NCBI GenBank assembly: GCA_910576335.1
Contig: CAJTIU010000047.1
Span: 1 to 33,628 of the forward strand
Reading direction: 5' to 3'
Length of the DNA: 33,628 bases
Origin: Lachnospiraceae bacterium
GTDB lineage: Bacteria > Bacillota > Clostridia > Lachnospirales > Lachnospiraceae
The position numbers and the translations under genes were made by a program. Under the pieces are notes generated by a model, which searched no databases, had not been told where the DNA came from, and saw nothing but the letters and a program-made list of their open reading frames with translations. Below, in pieces: positions 1 through 6,553 of this stretch (its first letter is position 1; each line of letters starts with the position of its first letter).

Positions 1-80
1 AGGTGGAACCTCTTCATAAACTTTGTGGCAAAATCAGAAACGCTGTTCCCATTATCGGTTGTCTGTGGTATACTTGACAT
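1..80 (-). CDS. Transposase, N-terminal 26 codons (partial, runs off the window)
   Basis: The start codon is at 80-78 on the minus strand, preceded by a GGAG ribosome-binding site. The visible protein begins MSSIPQTTDNGNSVSDF and closely matches the partial product at 33556-33628. I associate this start with IS4-type DDE transposases of Clostridia, but no catalytic residue is inside the window, so the family is inferred. The gene reads outward, away from the cargo. Confidence 0.6.
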   Translation of the reverse strand, partial: MSSIPQTTDNGNSVSDFATKFMKRFH

Positions 81-215
81 GGCATAGATCTCCTTGTTGT
101 GTAGTTGTTTTTTGGCAATTCAATTATACCACAGGAAAGAGGTTTGTGCCTTTTTTATTGGCTAAAGTATTGATTTTTCAAGGTTCAACACACCATACGG
201 TGTGGGAAGTTTGAG
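1..215 (-). mobile_element. Inner end of an IS4-like insertion sequence (left arm)
   Basis: Read on the minus strand, this stretch matches positions 33421-33628 with scattered substitutions: the same terminal CTCAAACTTCCCACACCG, the same leader, the same extended -10 and the same transposase start. The similarity stops at position 215, which I take as the IS end. The rest of the element lies outside the window. A small hairpin (CACACC/GGTGTG) sits just inside the end. The IS end falls inside a DtxR-type regulator gene and removes its 5' part. The family assignment is from memory of similar clostridial transposase starts and is not certain. Confidence 0.75.
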
Positions 216-556
216 TAATATATACGCTTTCCAAAAGAAAAGCCGTGCATGGCTCGGATATTGCGGGGGAGCTTGGCGTATCCCGCCCCACGGTTTCCGT
301 GGCTTTAAAGGCGCTGGCGGAAGAGGGATATGTTTTTGTGGATGGGACATACGAAGTCCATCTGACGGAAAAGGGGAAGCGGATCGCCGAGGATACCTAT
401 GAGCGGCACAGCACTTTCTGCCGGCTCCTAACGGGGCTGGGGGTGGACGAAAAGACAGCGGCGGCGGATGCCTGCGAGATGGAACACGCAGTCAGTCCGG
501 AAAGCTATAAGGCGTTAAAGACGCTGGCTGTATTAAAAAATGACCGGGATTCATAA
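215..556 (+). pseudogene. DtxR/MntR-family metalloregulator, 5'-truncated by IS
   Basis: This is the remnant of an iron- or manganese-dependent repressor of the DtxR family. The reading frame is open from the IS junction at 215, after a stop at 212-214, and runs ...YTLSKRKAVHGSDIAGELG. The helix-turn-helix (GVSRPTVSVALKAL) and the dimerisation region (DACEMEHAVSPESY, which carries the usual metal-ligand E and H) are both present. The first 15 to 20 residues of the family are missing and no ATG is in frame. Only a GTG at 245 could restart translation, and it lacks a good ribosome-binding site. The intact gene probably regulated the metal- or haem-uptake genes downstream, because DtxR proteins such as MtsR regulate the streptococcal sia genes. 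It lies 11 nt upstream of the next gene, so it was probably in the same operon. Confidence 0.8.
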
Positions 557-567
557 AGGAGGAACAG

Positions 568-1452
568 ATGAAATTGCTAATATACGGAGCCGGCGTTATT
601 GGATGTTTCTATGGTTCTCTGTTTTCGGAAGCAGGATATGATGTATCCGTTTATGCACGGGGAAAGCGTCTTGAGAGTCTGAAAAGTACAGGTTTACAGT
701 ATAAGAATGGGAATACCGTTAAAAAAGCAAAAGTAAAAATAGTTTCCCATATAGGAGCAGATGAATGCTATGATTTCATATTTTTGACAGTGAGAGAGGA
801 TCAGCTGCGCACTGCATTGCAAGAACTGCAGGATAACATCAGTCCGACAATTGTGACTATGGTCAATTCGCTGGAAACTTATGATAAGTGGGAGGGAATC
901 TGCGGGAAAGGAAAAATACTCCCTGCGTTTCCGGGGGCAGGAGGGAGCTTTAAAAATGATATATTAGACGCTGCCCTGACACCGCGGATTGTCCAGCCTA
1001 CAACATTTGCAGAAATTGGCGGGGAAAGGAGTGAACGTCTCCTGTCCCTGGCAAAGATTTTTAAAAGATCACACATTCCATATCAGATTGTGGCAGACAT
1101 GCATACATGGCAGCTTTGCCATCTGGCTATGGTAGTACCGCTTGCAGATGCATACTACGATGCAGTAAATCCCCGGAAAGTGGGATATGAATGGAAAGTC
1201 ATGGAAAAAACTGCAAAACGTATGAAGAGAAACTGCAAAGCATTAAGAAGGACGGGCCATGTGCTGTCGCCAAAGAAAATGTATCTGTTTTGTTGTATGC
1301 CGGTTCTGTTTCTTACAGTGGGACTTAAAATTACTTTTTTGAGCAGCTTTGGAGATAAATTCATGTACCGGCACGCTATGAAAGCGCCAGATGAAATGAG
1401 GGAACTGCACAGACAGTTTTATGGATACATAAAACGCAGATTAGGGGAGTAA
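568..1452 (+). CDS. Ketopantoate reductase-like (PanE/ApbA fold) dehydrogenase
   Basis: A 294-residue protein with an N-terminal Rossmann fold. The dinucleotide motif GAGVIG is at residues 7-12, and a basic residue pattern after the second strand (YARGKR) suggests NADPH. The middle part (FPGAGGSF, then HTWQLCHLAMVVPLADAYY) fits the all-alpha C-terminal half of ketopantoate reductase-like enzymes. The start follows AAAGGAGG at the ideal distance. True PanE would make pantoate for coenzyme A. Here the gene sits between a DtxR regulator and a methyltransferase, ahead of a metal/haem-type uptake operon and away from panB/panC, so I infer a specialised 2-oxoacid or imine reduction rather than housekeeping pantothenate synthesis. 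A hydrophobic stretch around residues 240-260 is unusual for a soluble enzyme. Confidence 0.75.
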   Translation: MKLLIYGAGVIGCFYGSLFSEAGYDVSVYARGKRLESLKSTGLQYKNGNTVKKAKVKIVSHIGADECYDFIFLTVREDQLRTALQELQDNISPTIVTMVNSLETYDKWEGICGKGKILPAFPGAGGSFKNDILDAALTPRIVQPTTFAEIGGERSERLLSLAKIFKRSHIPYQIVADMHTWQLCHLAMVVPLADAYYDAVNPRKVGYEWKVMEKTAKRMKRNCKALRRTGHVLSPKKMYLFCCMPVLFLTVGLKITFLSSFGDKFMYRHAMKAPDEMRELHRQFYGYIKRRLGE

Positions 1453-1557
1453 AAGTGGAATTGCCGCTGCAGAAAAGGAATCTGCACCCAATTGTTATCA
1501 GTTACGGCTGGTATTATTGTGCTGATATTTTAACGGAAAGCAGGAGGAAAGAAAATT

Positions 1558-2388
1558 ATGTCAGAACTGAAAGAAAATACGGTGCAGCAGACGCTGTGTA
1601 TGCCCTTATGGGGGCGTGCGATAGCAGCGGAGCATTATTCGGAGCTGTTTCCCGACCATGACGCAGGCAGGATTGTAAAAGAAATGGGCGTGGACTGGTC
1701 AGACAAGAAGCTGTATCGGTTCCAGTATATGTGGATGAACTGTGTCATACGCCAGTATAACATGGCATGGGAGATCAGGCATTATCTGAAAAAACATCCC
1801 CATGCCACTGTAGTGGAGCTGGGCGCAGGGCTTAGCTGCCTCAGACGGCAGATGAAAAATGAAACAAACCCATGGTACTGCCTGGACATGGAAAATGTGA
1901 TACCGCTGCGTGAAAAGCATATCCCGCCCGGAAAGCTGGAACGGAACGTGGTCTGCGACCTGAATGATTTCTCATGGTTTGACCGGATTGATTTCCGTCC
2001 GGAGGATGGGATCGTGTTTACAGCGGGAGGGCTGTTTTACTATTTTGAAAAAGAACAGGTGCGCCGCCTTTTGTGCGCTATGGCGGAGCGTTTTCCCGGC
2101 GGCATGATTACTTTTGATGCGGTAAATGCCCTGGGGCTTAAGGGCGTGAATGCGGAAGTGAAAATGGTGGGCAATAAGACGAAATCCTTCTTTTCATTGG
2201 AAAAACCGAAAGAAGAACTGGAGGGCTGGTCTGACCGCATCGTGAATGTGGCAGAGCGGGATTACATAGACGGATACCTAAAAGGCGGCTGGAGAAAAAG
2301 CATTGTCACAAGGATTTTTGCATGGGTGATGCGGACGTTCCATATGGGCTTTATGATCCATGCGGAGTTCCGGGGAAGGCAGCAGTAA
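1558..2388 (+). CDS. Class I SAM methyltransferase, TcmP/LCMT type
   Basis: A 276-residue protein whose N-terminus (LWGRAIAAEHYSELFPDHDA) and SAM-binding motif (VVELGAGLSC, residues 86-95) are typical of the leucine-carboxyl-methyltransferase/TcmP O-methyltransferase family. An acidic LDMENV end of strand 2 should hold the ribose of SAM. The start follows a GGAGG site; the 105 nt between the dehydrogenase and this gene show no separate gene. TcmP-like enzymes methylate carboxylates or hydroxyls of small molecules. The substrate here is unknown. Position next to a dehydrogenase and an uptake system suggests modification of a chelator or of the imported compound. Confidence 0.75.
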   Translation: MSELKENTVQQTLCMPLWGRAIAAEHYSELFPDHDAGRIVKEMGVDWSDKKLYRFQYMWMNCVIRQYNMAWEIRHYLKKHPHATVVELGAGLSCLRRQMKNETNPWYCLDMENVIPLREKHIPPGKLERNVVCDLNDFSWFDRIDFRPEDGIVFTAGGLFYYFEKEQVRRLLCAMAERFPGGMITFDAVNALGLKGVNAEVKMVGNKTKSFFSLEKPKEELEGWSDRIVNVAERDYIDGYLKGGWRKSIVTRIFAWVMRTFHMGFMIHAEFRGRQQ

Positions 2389-2389
2389 T

Positions 2390-2424
2390 ACAATAGAAAG
2401 TGCGCTTTGCGAACTTTCTATTGT
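2390..2424. promoter_or_regulatory. 12-bp inverted repeat after the methyltransferase gene
   Basis: ACAATAGAAAGT (2390-2401) and its exact reverse complement ACTTTCTATTGT (2413-2424) flank an 11-nt spacer. There is no T-run behind it, so it is not a classical terminator. It could be an RNA-processing hairpin or an operator. It begins two bases after the stop codon. Confidence 0.5.
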
Positions 2425-2435
2425 CATGAATAAAA

Positions 2436-2467
2436 TTGTCCAATCGGTGCAATTTGGGCGAAACGGG
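2436..2467 (+). promoter_or_regulatory. Two-part repeated motif, copy 1 (putative AraC site)
   Basis: TTGTCCAATCGG (2436-2447) is followed after 8 nt by GGGCGAAACGGG (2456-2467). The same two words occur at 6290-6312, there overlapping by one base. Copy 1 is upstream of the ECF genes and copy 2 is between the AraC gene and the ABC genes. This is the layout expected for binding sites of the AraC regulator encoded at 5270-6280. Binding itself is inferred. Confidence 0.55.
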
Positions 2468-2504
2468 ACAGACAAAGGATTTGATTTTTGTTATCCTAAA
2501 AAAG

Positions 2505-2526
2505 AAAGCGGAAATCCGCTTTTTTT
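2505..2526 (+). terminator. Rho-independent terminator or attenuator
   Basis: AAAGCGG and CCGCTTT flank a 4-nt loop and are followed by a run of T. It lies between the methyltransferase gene and the ECF S gene. It either ends the upstream transcript or, if the ECF promoter lies upstream near the repeated motif, acts as an attenuator in the ECF leader. Confidence 0.75.
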
Positions 2527-2536
2527 AAACAACTAT

Positions 2537-2554
2537 GGTTAGCTTAATCTAACC
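2537..2554. promoter_or_regulatory. GGTTAG-N6-CTAACC dyad, putative metalloregulator operator
   Basis: A perfect 6-bp dyad (GGTTAG CTTAAT CTAACC) lies 6 nt before the ribosome-binding site of the ECF S gene. The half-sites resemble the core of DtxR/IdeR boxes (GGTTAG..CTAACC), although the spacing is wider than in the classical box. A DtxR-family remnant is 2 kb upstream, so a metal-dependent operator is plausible. A simple mRNA hairpin is the alternative. Confidence 0.4.
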
Positions 2555-2572
2555 AACAAGGAGGAAAAAACC

Positions 2573-3178
2573 ATGTCAAACTCAAAAAATGGAAAAGGGC
2601 TGAAAGGGAAGGACCTTATCACAATCGGCATTTTTTCCGCAATCTATTTTGTCATCAATTTCGCCTTTATGTTGATGGGAGGCATCCATCCCGTGTTGTG
2701 GATGCTGATGCCCGGCTTTATTGCTGTCTTTGCGGGGATTCCCTTCATGCTGATGGCGGCAAAGGTGCAAAAGCCCGGAGCAGTGTTCCTGATGGGGCTG
2801 ATTACGGCATTGATTTATTTTGCAACGGGACAGTTTACCCTGGTGATCCTGATTTCCATGGCATCCACCTGCATCCTGGCCGAAGTGATTCGCGGGATGA
2901 CGAAGTATGATAGTTTTAAGGGGAATTCTGTTTCTTATGTGTTTTTTTCACTCGGAATGGTTGGCTCCCCGTTACCCATCTGGCTGTTTAAAGCTGATTT
3001 TCTCGCACAGATTACAGAGCAGGGGATGCCTGCGGATTATGTGTCCGCAGTAGAAGCGCTTTCTTCCAACGCCATGCTGGTTGTGCTGTTTGTGGCTCCT
3101 GTCATCGGCGGTATCATTGGTGCTTTTATTGCAAAAGCCCTGTTCAAAAAACATTTTGTAAAGGCAGGAATTGTGTGA
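2573..3178 (+). CDS. ECF transporter S component, MptD/Trep_Strep family
   Basis: A 201-residue integral membrane protein with about five or six hydrophobic segments. It carries the family signatures GKDLITIGIFSAIYFVINF at the N-terminus and GGIIGAFIAKALFKKHFVKAG at the C-terminus, and is the substrate-binding (S) subunit of an energy-coupling-factor importer. The same family includes SiaF of the group A Streptococcus haem operon, so haem or a ferric chelate is the leading substrate guess. The start follows AAGGAGG. Its stop overlaps the start of the T-component gene (TGATG), which indicates translational coupling. A homologue with the same ends is at 15005-15604. Confidence 0.85.
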   Translation: MSNSKNGKGLKGKDLITIGIFSAIYFVINFAFMLMGGIHPVLWMLMPGFIAVFAGIPFMLMAAKVQKPGAVFLMGLITALIYFATGQFTLVILISMASTCILAEVIRGMTKYDSFKGNSVSYVFFSLGMVGSPLPIWLFKADFLAQITEQGMPADYVSAVEALSSNAMLVVLFVAPVIGGIIGAFIAKALFKKHFVKAGIV

Positions 3179-3861
3179 TGGGCGTTTCGTGCAAAAAACA
3201 TATGCTGAAATTCGACCCTCGGACAGAGCTGCTGTTTCTGGTGCTGGAAAATGTAGTGGCTTTTACCCAGCATTCCCTATGGGTTGAGATTACATGGGTG
3301 GTTTTGCTGCTCCTGCTGATTATTGCCTGCGGCTGTACAAAAGCCGCAGGCAGACTGGCGTCTGCTTTTGGACTCTGCCTGTTCCTGCAGTACTGTATTT
3401 TCCCAATCGGACCGAAAATCTTAGCCAGCAGCTTCACCATTCTGGTTTCCTATGCAAGAAGGGCATTTCCCTGCCTGATCGTGGGAACGCTGATCATACA
3501 GAAGACTTCGATAAAGGAACTGATGGTGGCTCTCCGTGAATGCCATATCCCGCAGGGGCTGATCATCCCGCTATCAGTAACCATCCGATATTTTCCGGCT
3601 TTGAAGGAAGAAGTTGGGTACATAAGGGATGCCATGAAGTTGCGGGACATCCATGGGATACAGAAAATAGAGTGTCTGCTTGTTCCGGTCATGATTTCGG
3701 CAACAACAACTGCGGAGGAACTGTCTGCCGCTGCCGTTACAAGGGGAATTGAAAACCCGGCACATAAAACAAGCATGGTCGAAATGAAATTTGGCATGCA
3801 GGATTTTTTATGCCTGGCATTCGGTGTTGTATTTTGTTTTATCTCAGTTACAGCAGGATAG
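3178..3861 (+). CDS. ECF transporter T component (EcfT/CbiQ family)
   Basis: A 227-residue membrane protein that couples the S component to the ATPases. Several transmembrane helices precede the cytosolic coupling region, which holds the two short arginine motifs of EcfT proteins (AMKLRDIHG and AVTRGIEN). It begins FDPRTELLFLV after a short lead, as is usual for CbiQ-type proteins. I chose the ATG at 3178, which overlaps the stop of the S gene; a GTG at 3175 is also possible. It ends just before the GGAGG of the ATPase gene, so the three genes form one translationally coupled operon. Confidence 0.85.
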   Translation: MGVSCKKHMLKFDPRTELLFLVLENVVAFTQHSLWVEITWVVLLLLLIIACGCTKAAGRLASAFGLCLFLQYCIFPIGPKILASSFTILVSYARRAFPCLIVGTLIIQKTSIKELMVALRECHIPQGLIIPLSVTIRYFPALKEEVGYIRDAMKLRDIHGIQKIECLLVPVMISATTTAEELSAAAVTRGIENPAHKTSMVEMKFGMQDFLCLAFGVVFCFISVTAG

Positions 3862-3873
3862 GAGGTGCGGTCT

Positions 3874-5277
3874 GTGGTAGATATACAGGATGTTTCTTTT
3901 GCATATGAGAAAGAGCAGGGGACGCTCTCCCATATTGATTTACAGATTGGGCAGGGTGAGTGCGTGCTTCTCTGTGGGGAAAGCGGGTGCGGCAAGACAA
4001 CGGTGACAAAGCTGGTCAACGGCCTGATCCCCCATTTTGTGGAGGGCGGCGTTTTATCGGGCAGGGCAGTAGTAAATGGGATGGAGGTTGCGGATACGGA
4101 GATGTACCGCCTGGCGGGGCAGGTCGGCTCCGTGTTCCAGAACCCCAAGTCACAGTTTTTCAATATTGATTCTGACAGCGAGATCACGTTCGGGCTGGAA
4201 AATGCGGGAGTTGCCCCGGAAAAGATAAAGGAGCGGGTTGAAGCCACGGTTTCGGTGTTAAAGATTGAAAAGCTCCTTGGGAGGAATATTTTCTCCATGT
4301 CAGGAGGGGAAAAACAGAGCCTTGCTTTTGCAAGCGTTTATGCCATGAACCCGTCTGTGTTTGTACTGGATGAGCCGACAGCCAATCTGGATGCGGAGGC
4401 AGTCAATAGCCTGCGGGGACAGATCATGCAGATTAAAAAAGAGGGGCGGACGGTCATTATTGCAGAACACCGGCTGTATTTCCTGATGGATCTGATCGAC
4501 CGTGCCGTATTCCTGCAGGACGGGAAAATCATTCGGATTTTTTCAGGGGATGAATTCAGAAGAATCCCGGAGGGGCAGCGTATCCGTATGGGGCTGCGGA
4601 GCTTCACTGACCCTGTGATGAAACTGCCATGTGCCAGGCCGCCCGGAACGAAGGACGGTCTGTCGGCAGAAAATCTTTCCTGTGCATTTGACGGGCAGAG
4701 GGTGTTTGATGGAATCAGTTTTTCTGCAATTCCCGGAGAGGTGCTTGGGATCGTGGGTTATAACGGGGCGGGAAAGACTACGCTGACGCGGTGCCTGTGC
4801 GGTTTATTAAAGGAAGAAGGCGGGACTGTCAGGCTTGACGGGAAAGCACTGAACCGTAAGCAGCGGAACAGGGCGTGCAGCCTTGTCATGCAGGATGTGA
4901 ACCACCAGCTTTTCTCGGACAGCGTATGGGATGAATGTGAACTGTCCATGCCGGAGGGCAGGGCAGAAGAGATAGAAAGAATCCTGAAAGCCTTTGACCT
5001 GCTGGAATTTAAGGAGCACCACCCAATGGCGCTGTCGGGAGGGCAGAAGCAGCGTCTGGCTGTGGCAGCTGCCATCCTTTCAGGAAAACGGCTCCTGGTA
5101 TTTGATGAACCCACCAGTGGGCTGGACTACCGGCATATGCTGGGGGTAAGCCGCATGATCCGGGAGCTGGCGGGGCAGAAATGCATTGTGCTGGTGGTTT
5201 CCCACGACAGGGAGTTCATGGAGAAGGCCTGCGACCGTATTTTTGAAATGGACGGAAGGAGGGATGGGAATGGATGA
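3874..5277 (+). CDS. ECF transporter fused double ATPase (A-A')
   Basis: A 467-residue soluble protein with two ABC ATPase domains in one chain. Domain 1 has Walker A GESGCGKTT near residue 35, signature MSGGEKQ near 142 and Walker B FVLDEPTANLD near 163. Domain 2 has GYNGAGKTT near 295, LSGGQKQR near 387 and LVFDEPTSGLD near 408. FQNPKSQFF is the typical Q-loop of ECF ATPases. It powers the S/T pair encoded just upstream. The GTG at 3874 is preferred because it is 8 nt after GGAGG (3861-3865); a GTG at 3865 overlaps that site. The 3' end overlaps the AraC gene by 8 nt. Its fused form equals SiaH in the streptococcal operon. Confidence 0.88.
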   Translation: MVDIQDVSFAYEKEQGTLSHIDLQIGQGECVLLCGESGCGKTTVTKLVNGLIPHFVEGGVLSGRAVVNGMEVADTEMYRLAGQVGSVFQNPKSQFFNIDSDSEITFGLENAGVAPEKIKERVEATVSVLKIEKLLGRNIFSMSGGEKQSLAFASVYAMNPSVFVLDEPTANLDAEAVNSLRGQIMQIKKEGRTVIIAEHRLYFLMDLIDRAVFLQDGKIIRIFSGDEFRRIPEGQRIRMGLRSFTDPVMKLPCARPPGTKDGLSAENLSCAFDGQRVFDGISFSAIPGEVLGIVGYNGAGKTTLTRCLCGLLKEEGGTVRLDGKALNRKQRNRACSLVMQDVNHQLFSDSVWDECELSMPEGRAEEIERILKAFDLLEFKEHHPMALSGGQKQRLAVAAAILSGKRLLVFDEPTSGLDYRHMLGVSRMIRELAGQKCIVLVVSHDREFMEKACDRIFEMDGRRDGNG

Positions 5278-6280
5278 TTTCCTGCTTACGGGCGATACCA
5301 GAGTGAAGGAAATTACTAAGCTCGAAAGTACCTCGCCAAGTGATTTCAAGCTTCACGCTGTGAAACTGGCGGAAAACGATGGATGCAGCGTGTACCAGTT
5401 CCGGAATGAAACAGGGGAAGGGACTATCACCATCTATGAGGTTTTTCCGGGAGTCAGCCTTTCCTATAACGATTTCCATATCCGTTATTATGACAGCGAA
5501 TTCAAGCCGGACAGGGATCTCTTCTGCATCGACCACTGCCGGGAGGGGCGGCTGGAATATCCGGCGGCTGACGACGCCTACTCCTATGTGGAGGCGGGGG
5601 ATCTGAAACTTGACCGCAGGCTTACCCACACCGGGCATTTTGAGATGCCCCTGTCCCATTACCACGGCGCAATGGTATCCTTTGATATGGATGCGGCCTG
5701 CCGGTCCCTGCCGCAGGAAGTGAAGGACTTTCCTGTGAACCTGCGGACCCTGCAGGAAAAGTTCTGCGGCGGCATTTACCCTTACGTGGTGCATAGCGCC
5801 GACTCCATTGAACACATTTTCGGGGAGCTGTACGCAGTGCCGGAAAGGATCAAGCGGCCCTATTTTAAGATCAAGATACTGGAACTGCTGCTGTATCTGG
5901 AGGCGCTGGAACTGCCGGAAAATCCGGCGGAGAAGCCGTATTTTTACCGGACGCAGGTGGAAAAGGCCAAGGCGGTGCAGCAGTTCCTCGTGGGGCATAT
6001 GGACGAGAATTTCACGCAGGAGGAGCTGTCCCGCCGTTTCGACATCCCGCTGACGCCCCTTAAAAACTGCTTTAAATCGGTTTTTGGGGCGAGCATTGGC
6101 AGCTACCTTCTGGAATACCGGATGAACCAGGCGGCAGTTTTCTTAAGGACAAAACGGGAGATGAGCGTGGCGGAGATTGCCGGGCGCGTGGGATATGACA
6201 GCCCAAGCAAGTTTGCGGCGGCTTTCCGCAGGAAGATGGGGATGACGCCGATGGTTTACCGGAACCGTCTGCAGCAGTAG
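5270..6280 (+). CDS. AraC-family transcriptional regulator
   Basis: A 336-residue protein. The N-terminal part (IDHCREGRLEYP..., then HTGHFEMPLSHYHGAMVSFDMD) resembles the ligand-binding half of PchR/YbtA-type regulators, which respond to ferric siderophores. The C-terminal 100 residues, from about 235, carry two helix-turn-helix motifs and the family hallmark VAEIAGRVGYDSPSKFAAAFRR. The ATG at 5270 is 7 nt after AGGAGG; an ATG at 5264 is too close. It overlaps the ATPase gene and is followed by a copy of the TTGTCCAATCGG motif that also lies ahead of the ECF operon. I infer that it activates both the ECF genes and the ABC pair when the substrate is available. Confidence 0.88.
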   Translation: MDDFLLTGDTRVKEITKLESTSPSDFKLHAVKLAENDGCSVYQFRNETGEGTITIYEVFPGVSLSYNDFHIRYYDSEFKPDRDLFCIDHCREGRLEYPAADDAYSYVEAGDLKLDRRLTHTGHFEMPLSHYHGAMVSFDMDAACRSLPQEVKDFPVNLRTLQEKFCGGIYPYVVHSADSIEHIFGELYAVPERIKRPYFKIKILELLLYLEALELPENPAEKPYFYRTQVEKAKAVQQFLVGHMDENFTQEELSRRFDIPLTPLKNCFKSVFGASIGSYLLEYRMNQAAVFLRTKREMSVAEIAGRVGYDSPSKFAAAFRRKMGMTPMVYRNRLQQ

Positions 6281-6289
6281 AAAAAGTAT

Positions 6290-6312
6290 TTGTCCAATCG
6301 GGGCGAAACGGG
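6290..6312 (+). promoter_or_regulatory. Two-part repeated motif, copy 2 (putative AraC site)
   Basis: TTGTCCAATCGG (6290-6301) overlaps GGGCGAAACGGG (6301-6312) by one base. Both words recur at 2436-2467. It lies ten bases after the AraC stop and upstream of the ABC half-transporter genes. Confidence 0.55.
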
Positions 6313-6350
6313 CGGGGTGGAGCGGAAAGCGGCTTCCGAAAGCGTTAGGA

Positions 6351-6389
6351 TAAGAATGGTTAGTGAAAGCTACCCGTTCTTATTTTTTT
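6351..6389 (+). terminator. Rho-independent terminator after the AraC gene
   Basis: TAAGAATGGTTAG (6351-6363) pairs, with wobble, with CTACCCGTTCTTA (6370-6382) and is followed by a T-run. It separates the ECF-AraC transcript from the ABC pair. As with copy 1, it lies downstream of the repeated motif, so it might instead act as an attenuator. Confidence 0.7.
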
Positions 6390-6475
6390 AAGCTACGAGC
6401 AGGGCATGGAGAAAATTAAAAATGGAATGAGGCGCTTGCACATCAGGCCATTTTTAGGTTTCTCTATATGCGGCG

Positions 6476-6534
6476 ACAGCCGTAAAGCGAGGAAAACCGC
6501 AGGTTTTTCAAGCTTGCCCTGCGGATTTGGCTGT
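6476..6534 (+). promoter_or_regulatory. Nested leader hairpin ahead of ABC gene
   Basis: An outer stem ACAGCC (6476-6481) / GGCTGT (6529-6534) encloses an inner stem CCGCAGG (6497-6503) / CCTGCGG (6518-6524). The structure ends 6 nt before the ribosome-binding site AAGGAG at 6541. It could tune translation or mRNA stability of the ABC genes. No known riboswitch class is recognised. Confidence 0.45.
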
Positions 6535-6553
6535 AGAAGAAAGGAGTTTGCAT

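Noticed and set aside
1455-1661. 68-codon open frame between the dehydrogenase and methyltransferase genes
   Set aside because: It has no ribosome-binding site of its own, no recognisable domain, and its second half is an out-of-frame shadow of the methyltransferase start.
568-2388. Staphylopine-type metallophore genes (CntL/CntM)
   Set aside because: The methyltransferase matches the TcmP/LCMT family rather than nicotianamine synthase-like CntL, and no histidine racemase is present.
3450-4298. Long 282-codon open frame on the minus strand
   Set aside because: It lies opposite well-supported ECF T and ATPase genes, has a composition typical of antisense shadows (many Ser, Pro and Thr) and has no start signals.
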